From: Bicyclus anynana
Taxonomy: Eukaryota; Arthropoda; Insecta; Lepidoptera; Nymphalidae
DNA: 64,000 nt
NCBI RefSeq assembly: GCF_947172395.1
Contig: NC_069086.1
Span: 1,148,501 to 1,212,500, forward strand
Direction: 5' to 3'
Shown: positions 10,001-20,004 of the stretch, in pieces
How the letters are laid out: every line of letters starts with the position of its first letter
Numbering within the stretch: position 1 is the first letter of the stretch
Notes under the pieces: generated by a model
The model's database searches: none
Seen by the model: the letters and a program-made list of their open reading frames with translations, nothing else
What the model was told of the DNA's origin: nothing
Translations under genes and position numbers: made by a program

Positions 10001-10080
10001 GGATCTACTCTTTTATTGTATTAGAAATTTGTTACTGTGTGATCAATAAATAATTTTTATTTATTATTATTTTATTTTAT

Positions 10081-10464
10081 TCTCCTTCTTCGCTTTCTTC
10101 GTCCGTAATTAGGCTGATGTTGTAGGTTGTGCTCGAATCCGTAGATTGCAGTAAGTATTGTCGACGGTCGCCACTTTATGTACGTTCGCACATAAGAAAT
10201 TACTACACTTTTTTCTTGAACTGATTTATTTTGTTTTCCACAAATTCGTAACATTAAATATGACAATAAATATAATGCTTTTACTAATTCTTCATAAATG
10301 TTTTAAGGTGTACACGTTGTAAAGATTGTTCGTTTTCTTTGTTCGCGTTGAAAGTCGACGTGTATTCTATTTGACGTATTGGGAGTTACAGCGCCCTCTT
10401 GTGTCCTCTCCGTACACCAGTTCGCGAATATGAATTAGCGCGCGAACATATGTGTCCATAGAGC
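10081..10464. other. Unassigned AT-rich DNA
   Basis: I see no coding potential or recognised repeat here. The part around 10380-10450 is richer in GC but without a motif I can name. Confidence 0.5.
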
Positions 10465-10745
10465 GCCGTGATAGCCCAGTGGATATGACCTCTGACTCCG
10501 ATTCCGGAGGGTGTGGGTTTGAATCCGGTCCGGGGCGTGCACCACCAACTTTTCAGTTGTGTGCATTATAAGAAATTAAATATCACGTGTCCTAAACCTG
10601 CATACCAGAGAATTTTCTTAATTCTCTGCATGTGTGAAGTCTGCCAATCCGCATTGGGCCAGCGTGGTGGACTATTGGCCTAACCCCTCTCATTCTGAGA
10701 GGAGTCTCGAGCTCAGCAGTGAGCCGAATATGGGTTGATAATGCT
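10465..10745 (+). mobile_element. SINE-1 copy, internally deleted
   Basis: The tRNA-derived head begins GCCGTGATAGCCCAGTGG, which holds an A-box-like sequence (TAGCCCAGTGG). A B-box-like GGTTTGAATCC follows at about 10518. The body carries AACTTTTCAGTTGTGTGCAT and GGGCCAGCGTGGTGGACTAT and ends at GAGCCGAATATGGGTTGATA. Compared with other copies here, about 27 bases are missing after ATCACGTGTC. Such elements are transcribed by RNA polymerase III and moved by a LINE. Confidence 0.85.
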
Positions 10746-10845
10746 AGTGGTGGTAATGTGTCCATACCGCCGTTTTTTTTCAACTGATGTATTGACCAGT
10801 TTTGTCGTCAATCATCTATAAATATAAAAATTAATCTATATATAC

Positions 10846-11045
10846 CTTGGTCACGCCATCACGCGTGAACGGCAGGATCGATTTCACAATTTCTTTTTGA
10901 TGAGTTTGTTATTGTCAGGAGAAGGTTCTTATGACAAAAAAAAATTGGAGGGGTAGGGTAGGGTAGAGTAGGGGTAGGGGTAAGGGTAGAGGTAGTTGAA
11001 AGTTTACATCAAGTTTCACGCGGAAGTCGCGGGCGTCCGCTAGTA
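10846..11045 (-). repeat. Family B short interspersed repeat
   Basis: Read on the minus strand it starts CTAGCGGACGCCCGCGACTT and has a core of CTACCC/CCCTAC units (plus strand 10950-10995, GGGTAGGGTAGGGTAG). Another copy lies at 19718-20004 and an end fragment at 52662-52822. It encodes nothing. The class (Helitron-like or other DNA transposon) cannot be told from these copies. Confidence 0.65.
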
Positions 11046-11124
11046 TAAAAATAAAGAAAAAAAAATACATTCATAGTTCACATAACAGCAGTTAACCTAC
11101 GTGACATCGAGTGGAAAACGATGC

Positions 11125-11380
11125 TTAGAGCCTGTTAACCGGAGGCATATGTGATTATCCTCAGTCGGAATTTCTTGGTGACGGGAATAAACGTGGCTAT
11201 AGTACAGATGTTAACGCCAAGCTATTTAGCGTTCCGGTACGATGTCGTGTAGAAACCGAAAGGGGTGTGGATTTTCATTCTCCTCATAACAAGTTAGCCC
11301 GCTTCTATACTAGATTGCATCATTACTTACCATCAGGTGAGATTGTAGTCAAGGACGAACTTGTAAAGAATAAAAAAAGT
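11125..11380 (+). mobile_element. SINE-2 copy
   Basis: It contains the family core TTAGCGTTCCGGTACGATG, the block GAAACCGAAAGGGGTGTGG, AACAAGTTAGCCCGCTTC and the 3' end ATCAGGTGAGATTGTAGTCA followed by CTTGTAAAGAATAAAAAAA. The tRNA-like head is weak in this copy. Confidence 0.75.
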
Positions 11381-11491
11381 CTCGAACGAGTAGATTTGGT
11401 ACTACGTGTTTAGTCAGAAACTAGAGTACTTTGTGATTTAGTAGTACTTAAGTAGCTGCCCTGCTTTGGTAGTAGATTTGGTAGTACGAGT

Positions 11492-11572
11492 TTTGAAATG
11501 AAGGTAAATGAGGGTAACAAATGGTTGTCTGACCATTTGTTACCATAATTTCTTAAAAAGTTTCATTTCAAA
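11492..11572. repeat. Two-stem fold-back hairpin
   Basis: The inner stem GGTAACAAATGGT (11513-11525) pairs perfectly with ACCATTTGTTACC (11532-11544) around a 6-base loop. The outer stem TTTGAAATGAA (11492-11502) pairs with TTCATTTCAAA (11562-11572). It is probably a miniature inverted-repeat element remnant; a small-RNA hairpin is possible. Confidence 0.65.
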
Positions 11573-12095
11573 TTACAAAATCTTACAAAAATATCTGAAC
11601 GAAGCACAAATACATGATCTATGGATAGAGTTTTGTCTAGTCATGTGCAAGATTACTAACTAGATAGCAACTAAAACAAATGATGTTAACGTCTGAAGTT
11701 TGTTTTCAAAATACTAAATATTAATGTTAGTTGTGTGACTTGCGAAATTATCATGGTTTCATCTAAGTAGAAACACCTTGGAAGCCCGTGAAGCGCTTGC
11801 AGCATAAAAAGGTGTTAAAGGTTATAGTGTGTAACTGTAGTGTGTACTTGTCTGTGACGTCATAGCTTTTTAACATTCAGACGCGAGTATAGCTTTTAAC
11901 ATTCAGATAAAAAGCAAAAAGTTGTCTAAAAACACAAAATAACCGCTTACATATTGCTGTATTTTTGCTCGTATTTAAACTTGATTAGAGATAATATACA
12001 AAGCCTCCAGATTAAAATTTCGATCAATTATCTTTTCTCTGCTTATTATCTCTGTAGATGTTCTATATCCAAAAATCCACTAACAGCAAAGACTC
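11573..12095. other. Unassigned AT-rich DNA
   Basis: No gene or recognised repeat is seen between the hairpin and the next family A copy. Confidence 0.5.
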
Positions 12096-12293
12096 ATCTA
12101 TACTTAATATATAACGAGGAAAGATTTGATTGTTTGTTTGTTTGATTGAACGCACTAATCTCAGGAACTAGGTACTGTCTGGTTTGAAAAATTGTTTCAG
12201 TGTTAGATAGCCCATTTATCGAGGAAGACTATAGGCTATATATTATCCCCATTCCTATTCATTCGGGAACGAGAACCACGCGGGTGAAACCGC
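12096..12293 (-). repeat. Family A repeat copy
   Basis: In minus orientation it runs from CGCGGGTGAAACCGC-type sequence (about 12280-12293 on plus) to ATCTATACTTAATAT (12096). The shared middle is TAGATAGCCCATTTATCGAG. Further copies lie at 21923-22139, 50508-50707, 59421-59603 and 60741-60932. It is non-coding. Confidence 0.7.
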
Positions 12294-12390
12294 TTCAATT
12301 TGCAATAATTAATTTCCTACTGATGCCCCGGTCTTATAATTTAGTACATGGGCTTACAATAATAACAAAATAAATGTCTCAGCAACAATA

Positions 12391-12786
12391 GTGATAAAAT
12401 GGAAACATGAGAGGTCTAATCATAATTTGTCATATTATGTATCATGTTTTTACTGTGCTATTTTTAGATTTCAAACTATACCTAAATTTATGTTATGTTA
12501 TTGTGCATATTGTATATGTCGGCTCACACTTCAACTCATTTATATAATTTTAGTATTAACTTACAAAACAGTCTCTTATTGTTATGGCTCTCAATTAAAT
12601 AAAGATACATTTATTATAATAACATTATGTACAAATTATTACACCCATAGCGAACTAGGTAAACAAAGACTTATTGAAAATGTTCTTTTTAATTTCTTTA
12701 ATATTTTGAAAAATTATTACACATGTCCAGTACATTTATTCTCTTTACTACTCCTATTTACATCATATTTGTTTTGTAATGGATAA
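12391..12786 (+). CDS. Small hydrophobic ORF overlapping LINE ORF2 start
   Basis: This 131-codon frame is rich in Tyr, Cys, Leu and Ile and ends in ...LFCNG. Its stop overlaps the ORF2 ATG by eight bases (ATGGATAA at 12779-12786), an arrangement seen between ORF1 and ORF2 of some LINEs. It has no zinc knuckle, coiled coil or FP25K-like domain, so it does not look like an ORF1 protein. AT-rich DNA easily gives Tyr/Leu/Ile-rich frames, so it may be chance. Confidence 0.25.
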   Translation: MIKWKHERSNHNLSYYVSCFYCAIFRFQTIPKFMLCYCAYCICRLTLQLIYIILVLTYKTVSYCYGSQLNKDTFIIITLCTNYYTHSELGKQRLIENVLFNFFNILKNYYTCPVHLFSLLLLFTSYLFCNG

Positions 12787-15133
12787 GGTTCTATCAGTTT
12801 ATTATCAGAACTGTCGCGGATTACGAACTAAACTCCACACAGTCTATATGAATATACTTATGTACGATTATGATATGATACTTTTTACAGAGACGTGGTT
12901 AACCAGTGATATTTTTGACAGTGAATTTATAGACTCGCGATACCACGTACACCGTTGCGACAGGAATCGAGTGGCGAGCGGGCGGCGGGACGGTGGCGGC
13001 GTTCTGATGGCCGTGCGCCGCTCGCTGTCCGCAGCGCCCCTCGCGCTGTCGCCCGCGCACTCCACCGCAGCGCCACCGCCACCGATCGTGGACTATTTGC
13101 TGGTCGAGCTGCTCACACAGAGCGGCCGCCACATCTTAGGCGTAACATATATACCGCCAAACTTAAGCTACGACATATACTCAACATATTTTGACTATTT
13201 ACATGAAGTTATACTAAATAGTTCTAATTGCTTTGTACACCTTGCTGGTGATTACAACCTGCCGTCAATAAAATGGAACCATACTGGTAGGCATTTAGAA
13301 CCCCTACTAACGAATACTCAATGTTCAGCTAGCCAACATCTCTGTCAATTTATGTCAGCTTTGAATTTAATACAATTTAATTATATTGAAAATGATAATG
13401 GACATGTTTTAGACCTATTACTGTCTTCTGAACGTGAATGTACCATATCAAATGCACCTACTTCATTAATACCGCCTGATAAGCATCACCCTCCTCTTTA
13501 TATACAGCTTCCCTTTGTCCATAAAAATCTTATTATTCCCTTAAATATCCAAACTCGTTATTGTTTCAAAAATACTGACTATACTATTATCAATAAAGAA
13601 ATTTCAAGTATTAATTGGGGAAAAATATTTAAAGACAAAACTGCTAATTGTGCTGTTGATACATTTTATGAAATAATCTATGGATTTATTCGCAAACACA
13701 TACCATCTAAAACTATAAAATCTAACACTTTTCCCGTTTGGTTTAATTCCGCTTTGTTCAAAATATTTAAAAATAAGAAAAAGGCATGGATTAAGTGGAA
13801 AAAATATAATAATGTATCTGATTATGAAGTATTTAGTATCTTTAGAACTAGGTTTAAAGTTGAATCTAAAATCCGCTATGATGAATATATGAATTTAGTC
13901 GAACACAGTATTAAAATTAATGTGAACTACTTTTGGCAATACTTCTCGAACAGGAAAAATGGTCTATCCATACCATGCAATGTATTTTATAAAAATGAGA
14001 CAGCAAGCAGTCCTACTGGAGTTTGTATGCTATTCTCAAATTTTTTCCACTCTGTGTTTGTATCATCAGATCTCACTGATGATTTTAATTTAGAAAATAT
14101 TACACAAGGTAGTGATAACGTTTCGTGTGATGTTATAAACCAAGTAACTATTACTGTTGAAAATGTACTGCTAGGAGTAAAAAAATTAGATGTAACAAAG
14201 GGATCTGTGCTAGATAATATTCCACCAATCTTCTTCAAATCAACTGCTGATACAATTTGCAAACCATTGTGCATATTGTACAGCATGTGCCTTCAACAAG
14301 GCACATTCCCTACAAAATGGAAGATGGCACGAATAGTACCAGTGCACAAAGGAGGATCTAAGAAAGATGTGGAAAACTATCGCCCAATTTCTATATTACC
14401 TGTGCTCGCTAAACTTTTCGAAAAAATTATACACAACGCCATTTATCGTACAATTCACAAAATTATTATACCACAGCAACATGGTTTTGTTCTTCAGCGA
14501 TCCACGGTAACAAACCTCCTGGAATTCACCTCTAAATTATTTGAAAGCTTAGACAACAACAGACAAACTGATACTATATACACTGATTATCAAAAGGCAT
14601 TTGATAGAGTAGATCACAAAATGTTGCTTGTAAAACTAGCTTATAACGGTATACGTGGTAATTTATGGAGATGGTTTAAATCGTATATAACAAACCGTAC
14701 TCAGAAAGTGGTTATTAACGGTTATGAATCAGACATAGTTGTGATTACGTCCGGTGTTCCACAAGGTTCTATCCTAGGACCTCTATTATTTATCATTTTT
14801 ATCAATGACATTTATAAATGCTTTGTCCATAGTAACTTTCTACTATACGCCGATGACCTTAAAATATTTAAAGCTATCGAAACGCCGGATGATCATCACA
14901 ACCTTCAAGCTGACTTAGATAGATTTACAGAATATTGTTTGAGAAATAAACTTAGTTTAAGCCTAAATAAATGTAAATATATCACTTTTACGAAGAAAAA
15001 ATTTGTAAGTAACTTTAACTATTCGCTCTGTGGTGTTAGTCTCGAAAAAGTTAATACTATCAAAGATCTTGGAGTTACATTAGACTGTAAACTACACTTG
15101 GACATACATATTGAAAACATTATAAATAAATAA
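12779..15133 (+). CDS. LINE ORF2 (endonuclease and reverse transcriptase), C-terminally truncated
   Basis: The 784-residue frame starts at ATG 12779. The endonuclease domain covers residues 1 to about 230 (YYQNCRGLRTK, LFTETWL, GGGVLMAV, LAGDYNLPSIKW). RT runs from about 500 to 740: NYRPISILPVLAKLFEKI, QQHGFVLQRST, YTDYQKAFDRVDH, SGVPQGSILGPLLF, and the catalytic YADD near residue 690. The usual region after the palm is cut by TAA at 15131-15133. Homologous sequence continues after the stop. A short stretch (about 12960-13130) is strongly GC-rich against an AT-rich remainder. Without its C-terminus the protein is probably inactive. Confidence 0.88.
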   Translation: MDKVLSVYYQNCRGLRTKLHTVYMNILMYDYDMILFTETWLTSDIFDSEFIDSRYHVHRCDRNRVASGRRDGGGVLMAVRRSLSAAPLALSPAHSTAAPPPPIVDYLLVELLTQSGRHILGVTYIPPNLSYDIYSTYFDYLHEVILNSSNCFVHLAGDYNLPSIKWNHTGRHLEPLLTNTQCSASQHLCQFMSALNLIQFNYIENDNGHVLDLLLSSERECTISNAPTSLIPPDKHHPPLYIQLPFVHKNLIIPLNIQTRYCFKNTDYTIINKEISSINWGKIFKDKTANCAVDTFYEIIYGFIRKHIPSKTIKSNTFPVWFNSALFKIFKNKKKAWIKWKKYNNVSDYEVFSIFRTRFKVESKIRYDEYMNLVEHSIKINVNYFWQYFSNRKNGLSIPCNVFYKNETASSPTGVCMLFSNFFHSVFVSSDLTDDFNLENITQGSDNVSCDVINQVTITVENVLLGVKKLDVTKGSVLDNIPPIFFKSTADTICKPLCILYSMCLQQGTFPTKWKMARIVPVHKGGSKKDVENYRPISILPVLAKLFEKIIHNAIYRTIHKIIIPQQHGFVLQRSTVTNLLEFTSKLFESLDNNRQTDTIYTDYQKAFDRVDHKMLLVKLAYNGIRGNLWRWFKSYITNRTQKVVINGYESDIVVITSGVPQGSILGPLLFIIFINDIYKCFVHSNFLLYADDLKIFKAIETPDDHHNLQADLDRFTEYCLRNKLSLSLNKCKYITFTKKKFVSNFNYSLCGVSLEKVNTIKDLGVTLDCKLHLDIHIENIINK

Positions 15134-15543
15134 TATAAAATGTACGGATTTGTAATGAGAGCAAGCAATAATTTCAAGAAAGCACTACAAATGTACGAGA
15201 AACCGCTTATCCTATGAACAACTTTTAAAAAGATATAAACTGCTCTACTTAAAATCAAGACGTAAGCAATTGGAAGTCATGCTTTTATACGATCTGTGTC
15301 ACAATAAATATGATTGTACAGCTTTAACGCGTAAACTCTGCTATAGTGTGCCATATAAAATGCGTGCACGTAGTGGTCGCGAACATTGCAACTACTAGGT
15401 GCCGCACAAATGCAGGTAAACGGTCACCAATAGTAAGAATGACACAGACGTATAATAAGCACTTCAAAAACATAGACATTTTTGCCAGTCGAGTAGGTAC
15501 TTTTAAAAAGTTGGTCATCGGTACACTTACAAGAGATTAATAA
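15134..15543 (+). pseudogene. Decayed C-terminus of the LINE ORF2
   Basis: After the TAA the same frame reads YKMYGFVMRAS, the usual continuation, and stops again at about 15216. Next comes EQLLKRYKLLYLKSRRKQLE in another frame. The last part, RTNAGKRSPIVRMTQTYNKH and IDIFASRVGTFKK, in a third frame, matches the C-terminal end of Jockey-group ORF2 proteins. At least one deletion and two frame changes are implied. Confidence 0.7.
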
Positions 15544-15830
15544 TTTTGCTATTTATTTATATACTTTAATTTTATTGTAATTGTGTCATTTCTTTTTTTA
15601 TTTCATTATTTTCTTTTCTTTGTATAAAAGCTGTTTTTGTTAGATAATTTAATTTGAATATCATTTTTATCAGCCCCATCTACATTTTGTATAATTACTC
15701 GTGGATAGAGATGTGGGTTGTGTATGTAAACTATTTGTTTTTAAAATTACTTTAAGCTTTGTAATATATATTATTGTACACAACTGTTTTCGATCCCAAA
15801 TAAATAAAATAAAATAAAATAAAAAAATAC

Positions 15831-16649
15831 ATTTAGGTAACATTTTTAAAATTTTCCACACTTTTACTTTGTGGTATTATAATAAATATTTGCTGGTCCC
15901 TGACTATTAAATTATTCTAGTAAGTGCTGCAGCAGCGCCGTTCACACAATGCATGGGCACCATAAATTCTAGCTAACGGGACAAACTTGTCACGTCGGCT
16001 TTCGAGGGACTTACCAGAAAAATACATTTGCGGAATACAGTTTCAGACATAGAGAGAAATTACAGTAGGTAGGGTAAAAAAATAAAATGAATATCATAGA
16101 TAGCATTATGGAATAAGTTATCTATGTTATATATTGTACTTGATATCTTATTTTTTTTAAGTTCTTGAGTTTTTTTAATCTATGGTTATCTAAGGATGGC
16201 TTATACCATAATCTGTGACATGTCTTCAACCTATGATGGGAGTGGTTACAGCAAAAACAGTTCAAAAAGGCTAAGGATGCAAAAGAAAAATACGGCAAAA
16301 ATTATTAGGTTATTTAAATAAATAAAGAAAATTGGTTTATTAAGTTTTTATATACCTACCTCTACAATAGTTTTAAAAGTAGTATAAAGTTAGACAATAA
16401 TATACGAAACCCATCCTGTTTCTGATTTGAAGAAAAAATGCTAAGTACCTACTAGATATAACTGTAAAGATGTAGAAATAACTGTAGGTAAGAACGTTTT
16501 TGCCTATAGTTATAAATTTTGCTTAAATTCACTTAGTCAAATCACTTGATAATTATAACGCTATAATAGATTTACGCAGTTTTCCTTTTACTATTTTGCC
16601 ACTTCGTATCCTTGCTGCTTATGCCCCCATAAAAAACTAACTGCGCCTA
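15831..16649. other. Unassigned AT-rich DNA
   Basis: No open frame of note and no repeat I recognise. Confidence 0.5.
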
Positions 16650-16722
16650 ACATCATCATCATCATCATCATGTCAGCCGATGGACTTCCACTGCAGGACA
16701 TAGGCCTTTTGTAGCTTTTAAT
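16650..16722 (-). mobile_element. RTE-type LINE 3' end fragment
   Basis: CATCATCATCATCATCATCA followed by GTCAGCCGATGGACTTCCAC and GGACATAGGCCTTTTG is the reverse complement of the extreme 3' end of the RTE-type LINE whose longer fragments lie at 26100-26402 and 49186-49592. The (ATG)n tract is its tail. Confidence 0.65.
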
Positions 16723-17404
16723 TTGATTAAAAATGTTGCAAAAAAAACCTTTGCTTTTAATCTGCAACATTTATTAGTCTTAGCTTTCGTGCATTACAAA
16801 GTCTTCTTTATTTGAAACTTCTTTGTTTACACTCGTATGCTAAAAAATCTGGTGTTCACAACAAAGTGTCAATGAATCATATTGGTATTATTCATACCCT
16901 CTCTGGTACAGTTAGAAATACCTTCTTTTATAACCTGGAGGAGTACGATTTACTGAAGTTTTAAAAATATTTATATAAACCATTTATACATACCTACACA
17001 AAACCTTAAAAAAATAATATACCTGTTCAGCATAATTTCAAAAGTAATTCGAAAGTGATGTTCACCAAAATACGGAAAATGATTTTTATTTATATAAATT
17101 AACAACAGTAAACATCAAAACCAAAATGTTTTCCGTAATATTCAATAACTTGTTTACCGAAATGCACCACAAAGCTTTACCCAACGTATTTGTTCTTTTC
17201 GACCGGATTCATGTGTTTGTTGTTTCCCCGCATGCATCCCAACTTATGCAACTATTAATTGTAATATTTTACATTTGTTCACTTTTGAAAATATTATAGA
17301 AGTTCATAAAGCGCTTGCTGTAACAAAACTAAATCTCAATTATGTAAATCTCTATGTATATATAAACCTCTTTGGCACAGTTTTTTTTTTATAAAACTTT
17401 TTAA
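16723..17404. other. Unassigned AT-rich DNA
   Basis: No gene or clear repeat. Long AT-rich runs only. Confidence 0.5.
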
Positions 17405-17692
17405 AACTGTGGTTCTACGCAATGTCTTGGGTTCGATTTCTAGTTAGAGACAGGATTTTATATTTCCTAAAATTACTCAGGTCTGGTCTTGTGCTAGGCA
17501 TAAGCCGTGGCTGGTTACAATCCTAATGGCAAAGACGTACCGGCAAGCGATTTAGCGCTCCGGTATGATGCCACGTAGAAACCTTCAGAGGTATATGCAG
17601 AATAAGCTTACACCTCCTTCATCTAAGAATGTAACGTCACTTAACATCAGGTGAGATCGCAAGTCAAGGGCTAACTTGCCACTAATAAAAAA
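17405..17692 (+). mobile_element. SINE-2 copy
   Basis: The B-box-like GGGTTCGATTTC is near 17428. The core is CAAGCGATTTAGCGCTCCGG, and the 3' end is AACATCAGGTGAGATCGCAA with CTAATAAAAAAAAA. The copy is diverged but nearly full length. Confidence 0.75.
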
Positions 17693-18190
17693 AAAATGTG
17701 AGCCGTCATGGGACGCCTGACAGATGTGGAACGTCGACATTATTTTGTTAAAAGTTAAACAACACTGTATACACTACGGAGACACTATAGGTATCCGAGC
17801 TCAGTGTAGCGAGAGAGATGGCTTAAAGTCGGATCGAGTGGGAGAGAATCGTACAGTCGATTGCGCATGGCGACGCGTCGCCACATCGAACACACTACTG
17901 CATATAGACTGCATATATACCATCATATAGCGTTGTGAGGCGTCGCCACGGCATGCGTCGCCACGCCAGAAATCGGTTTTACGTGCGGCTAAGATGTTTC
18001 ACATCAAAAGTTCAAGACAAGATGACATCTATCGTGTCTTCTATTTATGATTATTGTACATCCAGTAATTTATTACTTTTTTATCACCCAACATACAAAC
18101 TCCAACATCGACGCAAACGTCAAGTAGTCGTTAAGTCCCATATTCAATAACAATAATACATCGGGCGCGCTACTCTACGCTCTTGTAATT
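17693..18190. other. GC-richer non-coding block with a palindrome and decamer repeats
   Basis: GGCGACGCGTCGCC at 17869-17882 is a perfect 14-base palindrome. The decamer GCGTCGCCAC occurs at 17875, 17940 and 17955. Small open frames here have no recognisable domains. The block could be a solo LTR or a promoter; neither is proven. Confidence 0.4.
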
Positions 18191-18449
18191 TAATTTTGCT
18201 GAAGAACCTTATAAAAGTGAAACTTGGCTGTAAAAAGATATGGGTGAAGTCGGGCGTGGTGCAAGTTTAAAGTTTTTATTGAACAATTACTATCCAATAT
18301 CTTTAGGCTTAAGATTAAAGACGCACATTTAATAATTTCGAGACGAGAAAAATCGTTTCATTTAATACAGTTTAGCCATTTTGTTTGATTATGTAATAAA
18401 CATACACACTTTAATATTCATATTATGTACTGAAACATATTCATCAATA

Positions 18450-18532
18450 TATACTCAGAGGCACAATTATCCGCCCACTTTAATATACTCGCGTCATATT
18501 AAAGAGGTTGGATAATTGTGCCTCTGAGTATA
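18450..18532. mobile_element. Palindromic miniature element, mariner-type in appearance
   Basis: TATACTCAGAGGCACAATTATCC (given here as 18450-18472) pairs exactly with its reverse complement at 18510-18532. Inner arms CTTTAATAT and ATATTAAAG pair around ACTCGCGTC. The outer edges are TA, as expected for a TA target duplication. Total length is 83 bases. It is non-coding and would form a hairpin in RNA. Confidence 0.75.
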
Positions 18533-19449
18533 GATATCATTATAATAAAATTCAACTTATTGGATTTAACAATTATAAATAGACAGTAAGCGTTATTAAT
18601 ATTATATATAAATTTAATTAAACACAATATACTATAAAATCTTAATGTCTCACATAATTCACAAGAAATTGAGTTGTAATTAATTAATACAAGTAGAGTG
18701 TAGAAACAGGATGGTGCGATTTCTAGTTTTGTACACTTTCAAATTGATTCGATACATAATCAAAACATAATCCGCTGTATCTTATAACTTAAACTGAGCT
18801 TACAAGTAACTTTACGATACAGGGTGTCATTACTCTGACATTTGTGTTAAGTTTATATCCCCAACTTTATATCGTACGACGTAAATTGTTTTCTATTAGA
18901 ACCCCTTCATATTTCTACATTGAACTGACTATCTGTGACATTTTCAACCAGAATTAAAAAATAAAAAATAATACCAATATGACATTTTTTTAGGATTTAG
19001 TTGGTTACAGTATTTGATAGAAAATTATAAATTGTGTTTAAAAAATTAGCTAACCACCTTTAAGATTAGCCATATATGGAGACAATTGTTATACCTAGTG
19101 CAGAAGTGCATGCTCAAACACCTATGCACTCTCTGTATTCCTTCACCCTTCGAAATATACATTTTAAGATGAAGCTTTAAGGATCTTTCAATATCATCCC
19201 TCATGATAACTCGTAGAAAATAAGTGTGAAAAAAAAACGTTTTATACTCAGACAGTTTAGCATCTGCACCCTAGAAATTTGATACCTTCGAATACCACCA
19301 CGATACAACCTCCATAATTAGTTACTGTACTTAGCTGTAGAAGCACAAGCTAACATAGCTTTCATAAAATGTGGTATATATGCAGGCGTATCTATAGGCA
19401 GGGTATATCTCGGTCTACCAGGTTTCGATTGAGATTTTTTTAAAAGTAA
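18533..19449. other. Unassigned AT-rich DNA
   Basis: No gene or recognised repeat seen. Confidence 0.5.
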
Positions 19450-19585
19450 AAGATTCAGTAGCTCAGTGCTAAAGGGGCTGGACTCATCACCGAGAGATGA
19501 TGATTTGATCCCCGCCCGCTGTTCACTGTCGCATTCAATCCTTAGTGTTTTACGACTACTTAGAGGGGAAAGGTAATATGATATT
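19450..19585 (+). mobile_element. SINE-3 copy
   Basis: A tRNA-like head (AGTAGCTCAGTGCTAAAGGG, then GATGATTTGATCCCCGCCC) is followed by a short body, CACTGTCGCATTC...ACTACTTAGAGGGGAA. A related copy is at 62905-63045. Confidence 0.55.
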
Positions 19586-19717
19586 TAAAATATAATATAG
19601 CAAATGTTGTTTTTTTTAATGTCTTCTTGTTTTAGGCCTGATCAGAGAACTTGAAACCTCATTATAAAAGCAAATTTATCACCGGTCCAATGAGGTAGTT
19701 TTATAAAGTTATATTAT

Positions 19718-20004
19718 TACTAGCGGACCCGCTCAAGCTTCGCTTTGACTTATGATGCACTTCTTCCCTATACCTACCCTACCCTACTCCCAACCTACCC
19801 CTACATTTCCTCTACCGTACCTCAACCCTACCCCTACCCTAGTCATACCCTACTTTTACCCTACCCCTAGGATTTAGGGGTTTGAAAAATAGATATTCTC
19901 ATAGATACCGGATAAACATAAAAAATTTCATCAAAATCGGTCAAGCCGTTTCGGAGGAGTATGGCAACGAAAACTGTGACACGAGAATTTTATATATTAG
20001 ATAG
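19718..20004 (+). repeat. Family B repeat copy
   Basis: It starts TTACTAGCGGACCCGCTCAA and has a long CCCTACCC-type core (19780-19870). It continues with TTTCATCAAAATCGGTCAAG and CCGTTTCGGAGGAGTATGGC and ends near ATATATTAGATA. Non-coding. Confidence 0.7.

Larger units (their letters stand above)
5280..10080 (+). mobile_element. CR1/Jockey-group LINE, apparently full length
   Basis: A 5' leader, ORF1 (5594-6499), spacer, ORF2 with endonuclease and RT (open 6688-9687) and a 3' UTR with a CA-rich microsatellite and a hairpin lie in one orientation. Both ORFs are uninterrupted, so the copy is young or still able to move. The 3' end probably lies in the AT-rich run at 10050-10080. The 5' end is not marked by a repeat; 5280 is a guess from the end of the neighbouring element. 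I saw no target duplication. Confidence 0.8.
12294..15830 (+). mobile_element. Second Jockey-group LINE, 3' part of ORF2 decayed
   Basis: Endonuclease and RT are open from 12779 to 15133. The remaining C-terminal coding sequence is recognisable but broken to about 15540. A 3' UTR follows and ends in AATAAATAAAATAAAATAAA (about 15799-15828), an (AAATA)-type tail. No intact ORF1 is seen, so the copy is either 5'-truncated or its ORF1 has decayed. The left end is not defined. Confidence 0.75.

Noticed and set aside
10465..10530. tRNA gene
   Set aside because: A- and B-box-like sequences belong to the SINE-1 head; the same head plus body recurs many times, and no full cloverleaf is evident.
10950..10995. 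Telomere-like GGGTAGGG array
   Set aside because: Insect telomeres are TTAGG repeats; this is the core of family B, seen again as CCCTACC at 19780-19870.
13000..13200. Overlapping frames in the GC-rich island
   Set aside because: All lie inside the well-supported endonuclease frame; high GC removes stop codons from other frames.
17700..18190. Solo LTR
   Set aside because: Composition and CCAACA-like ends hint at one, but no second copy, terminal repeat or target duplication could be shown.
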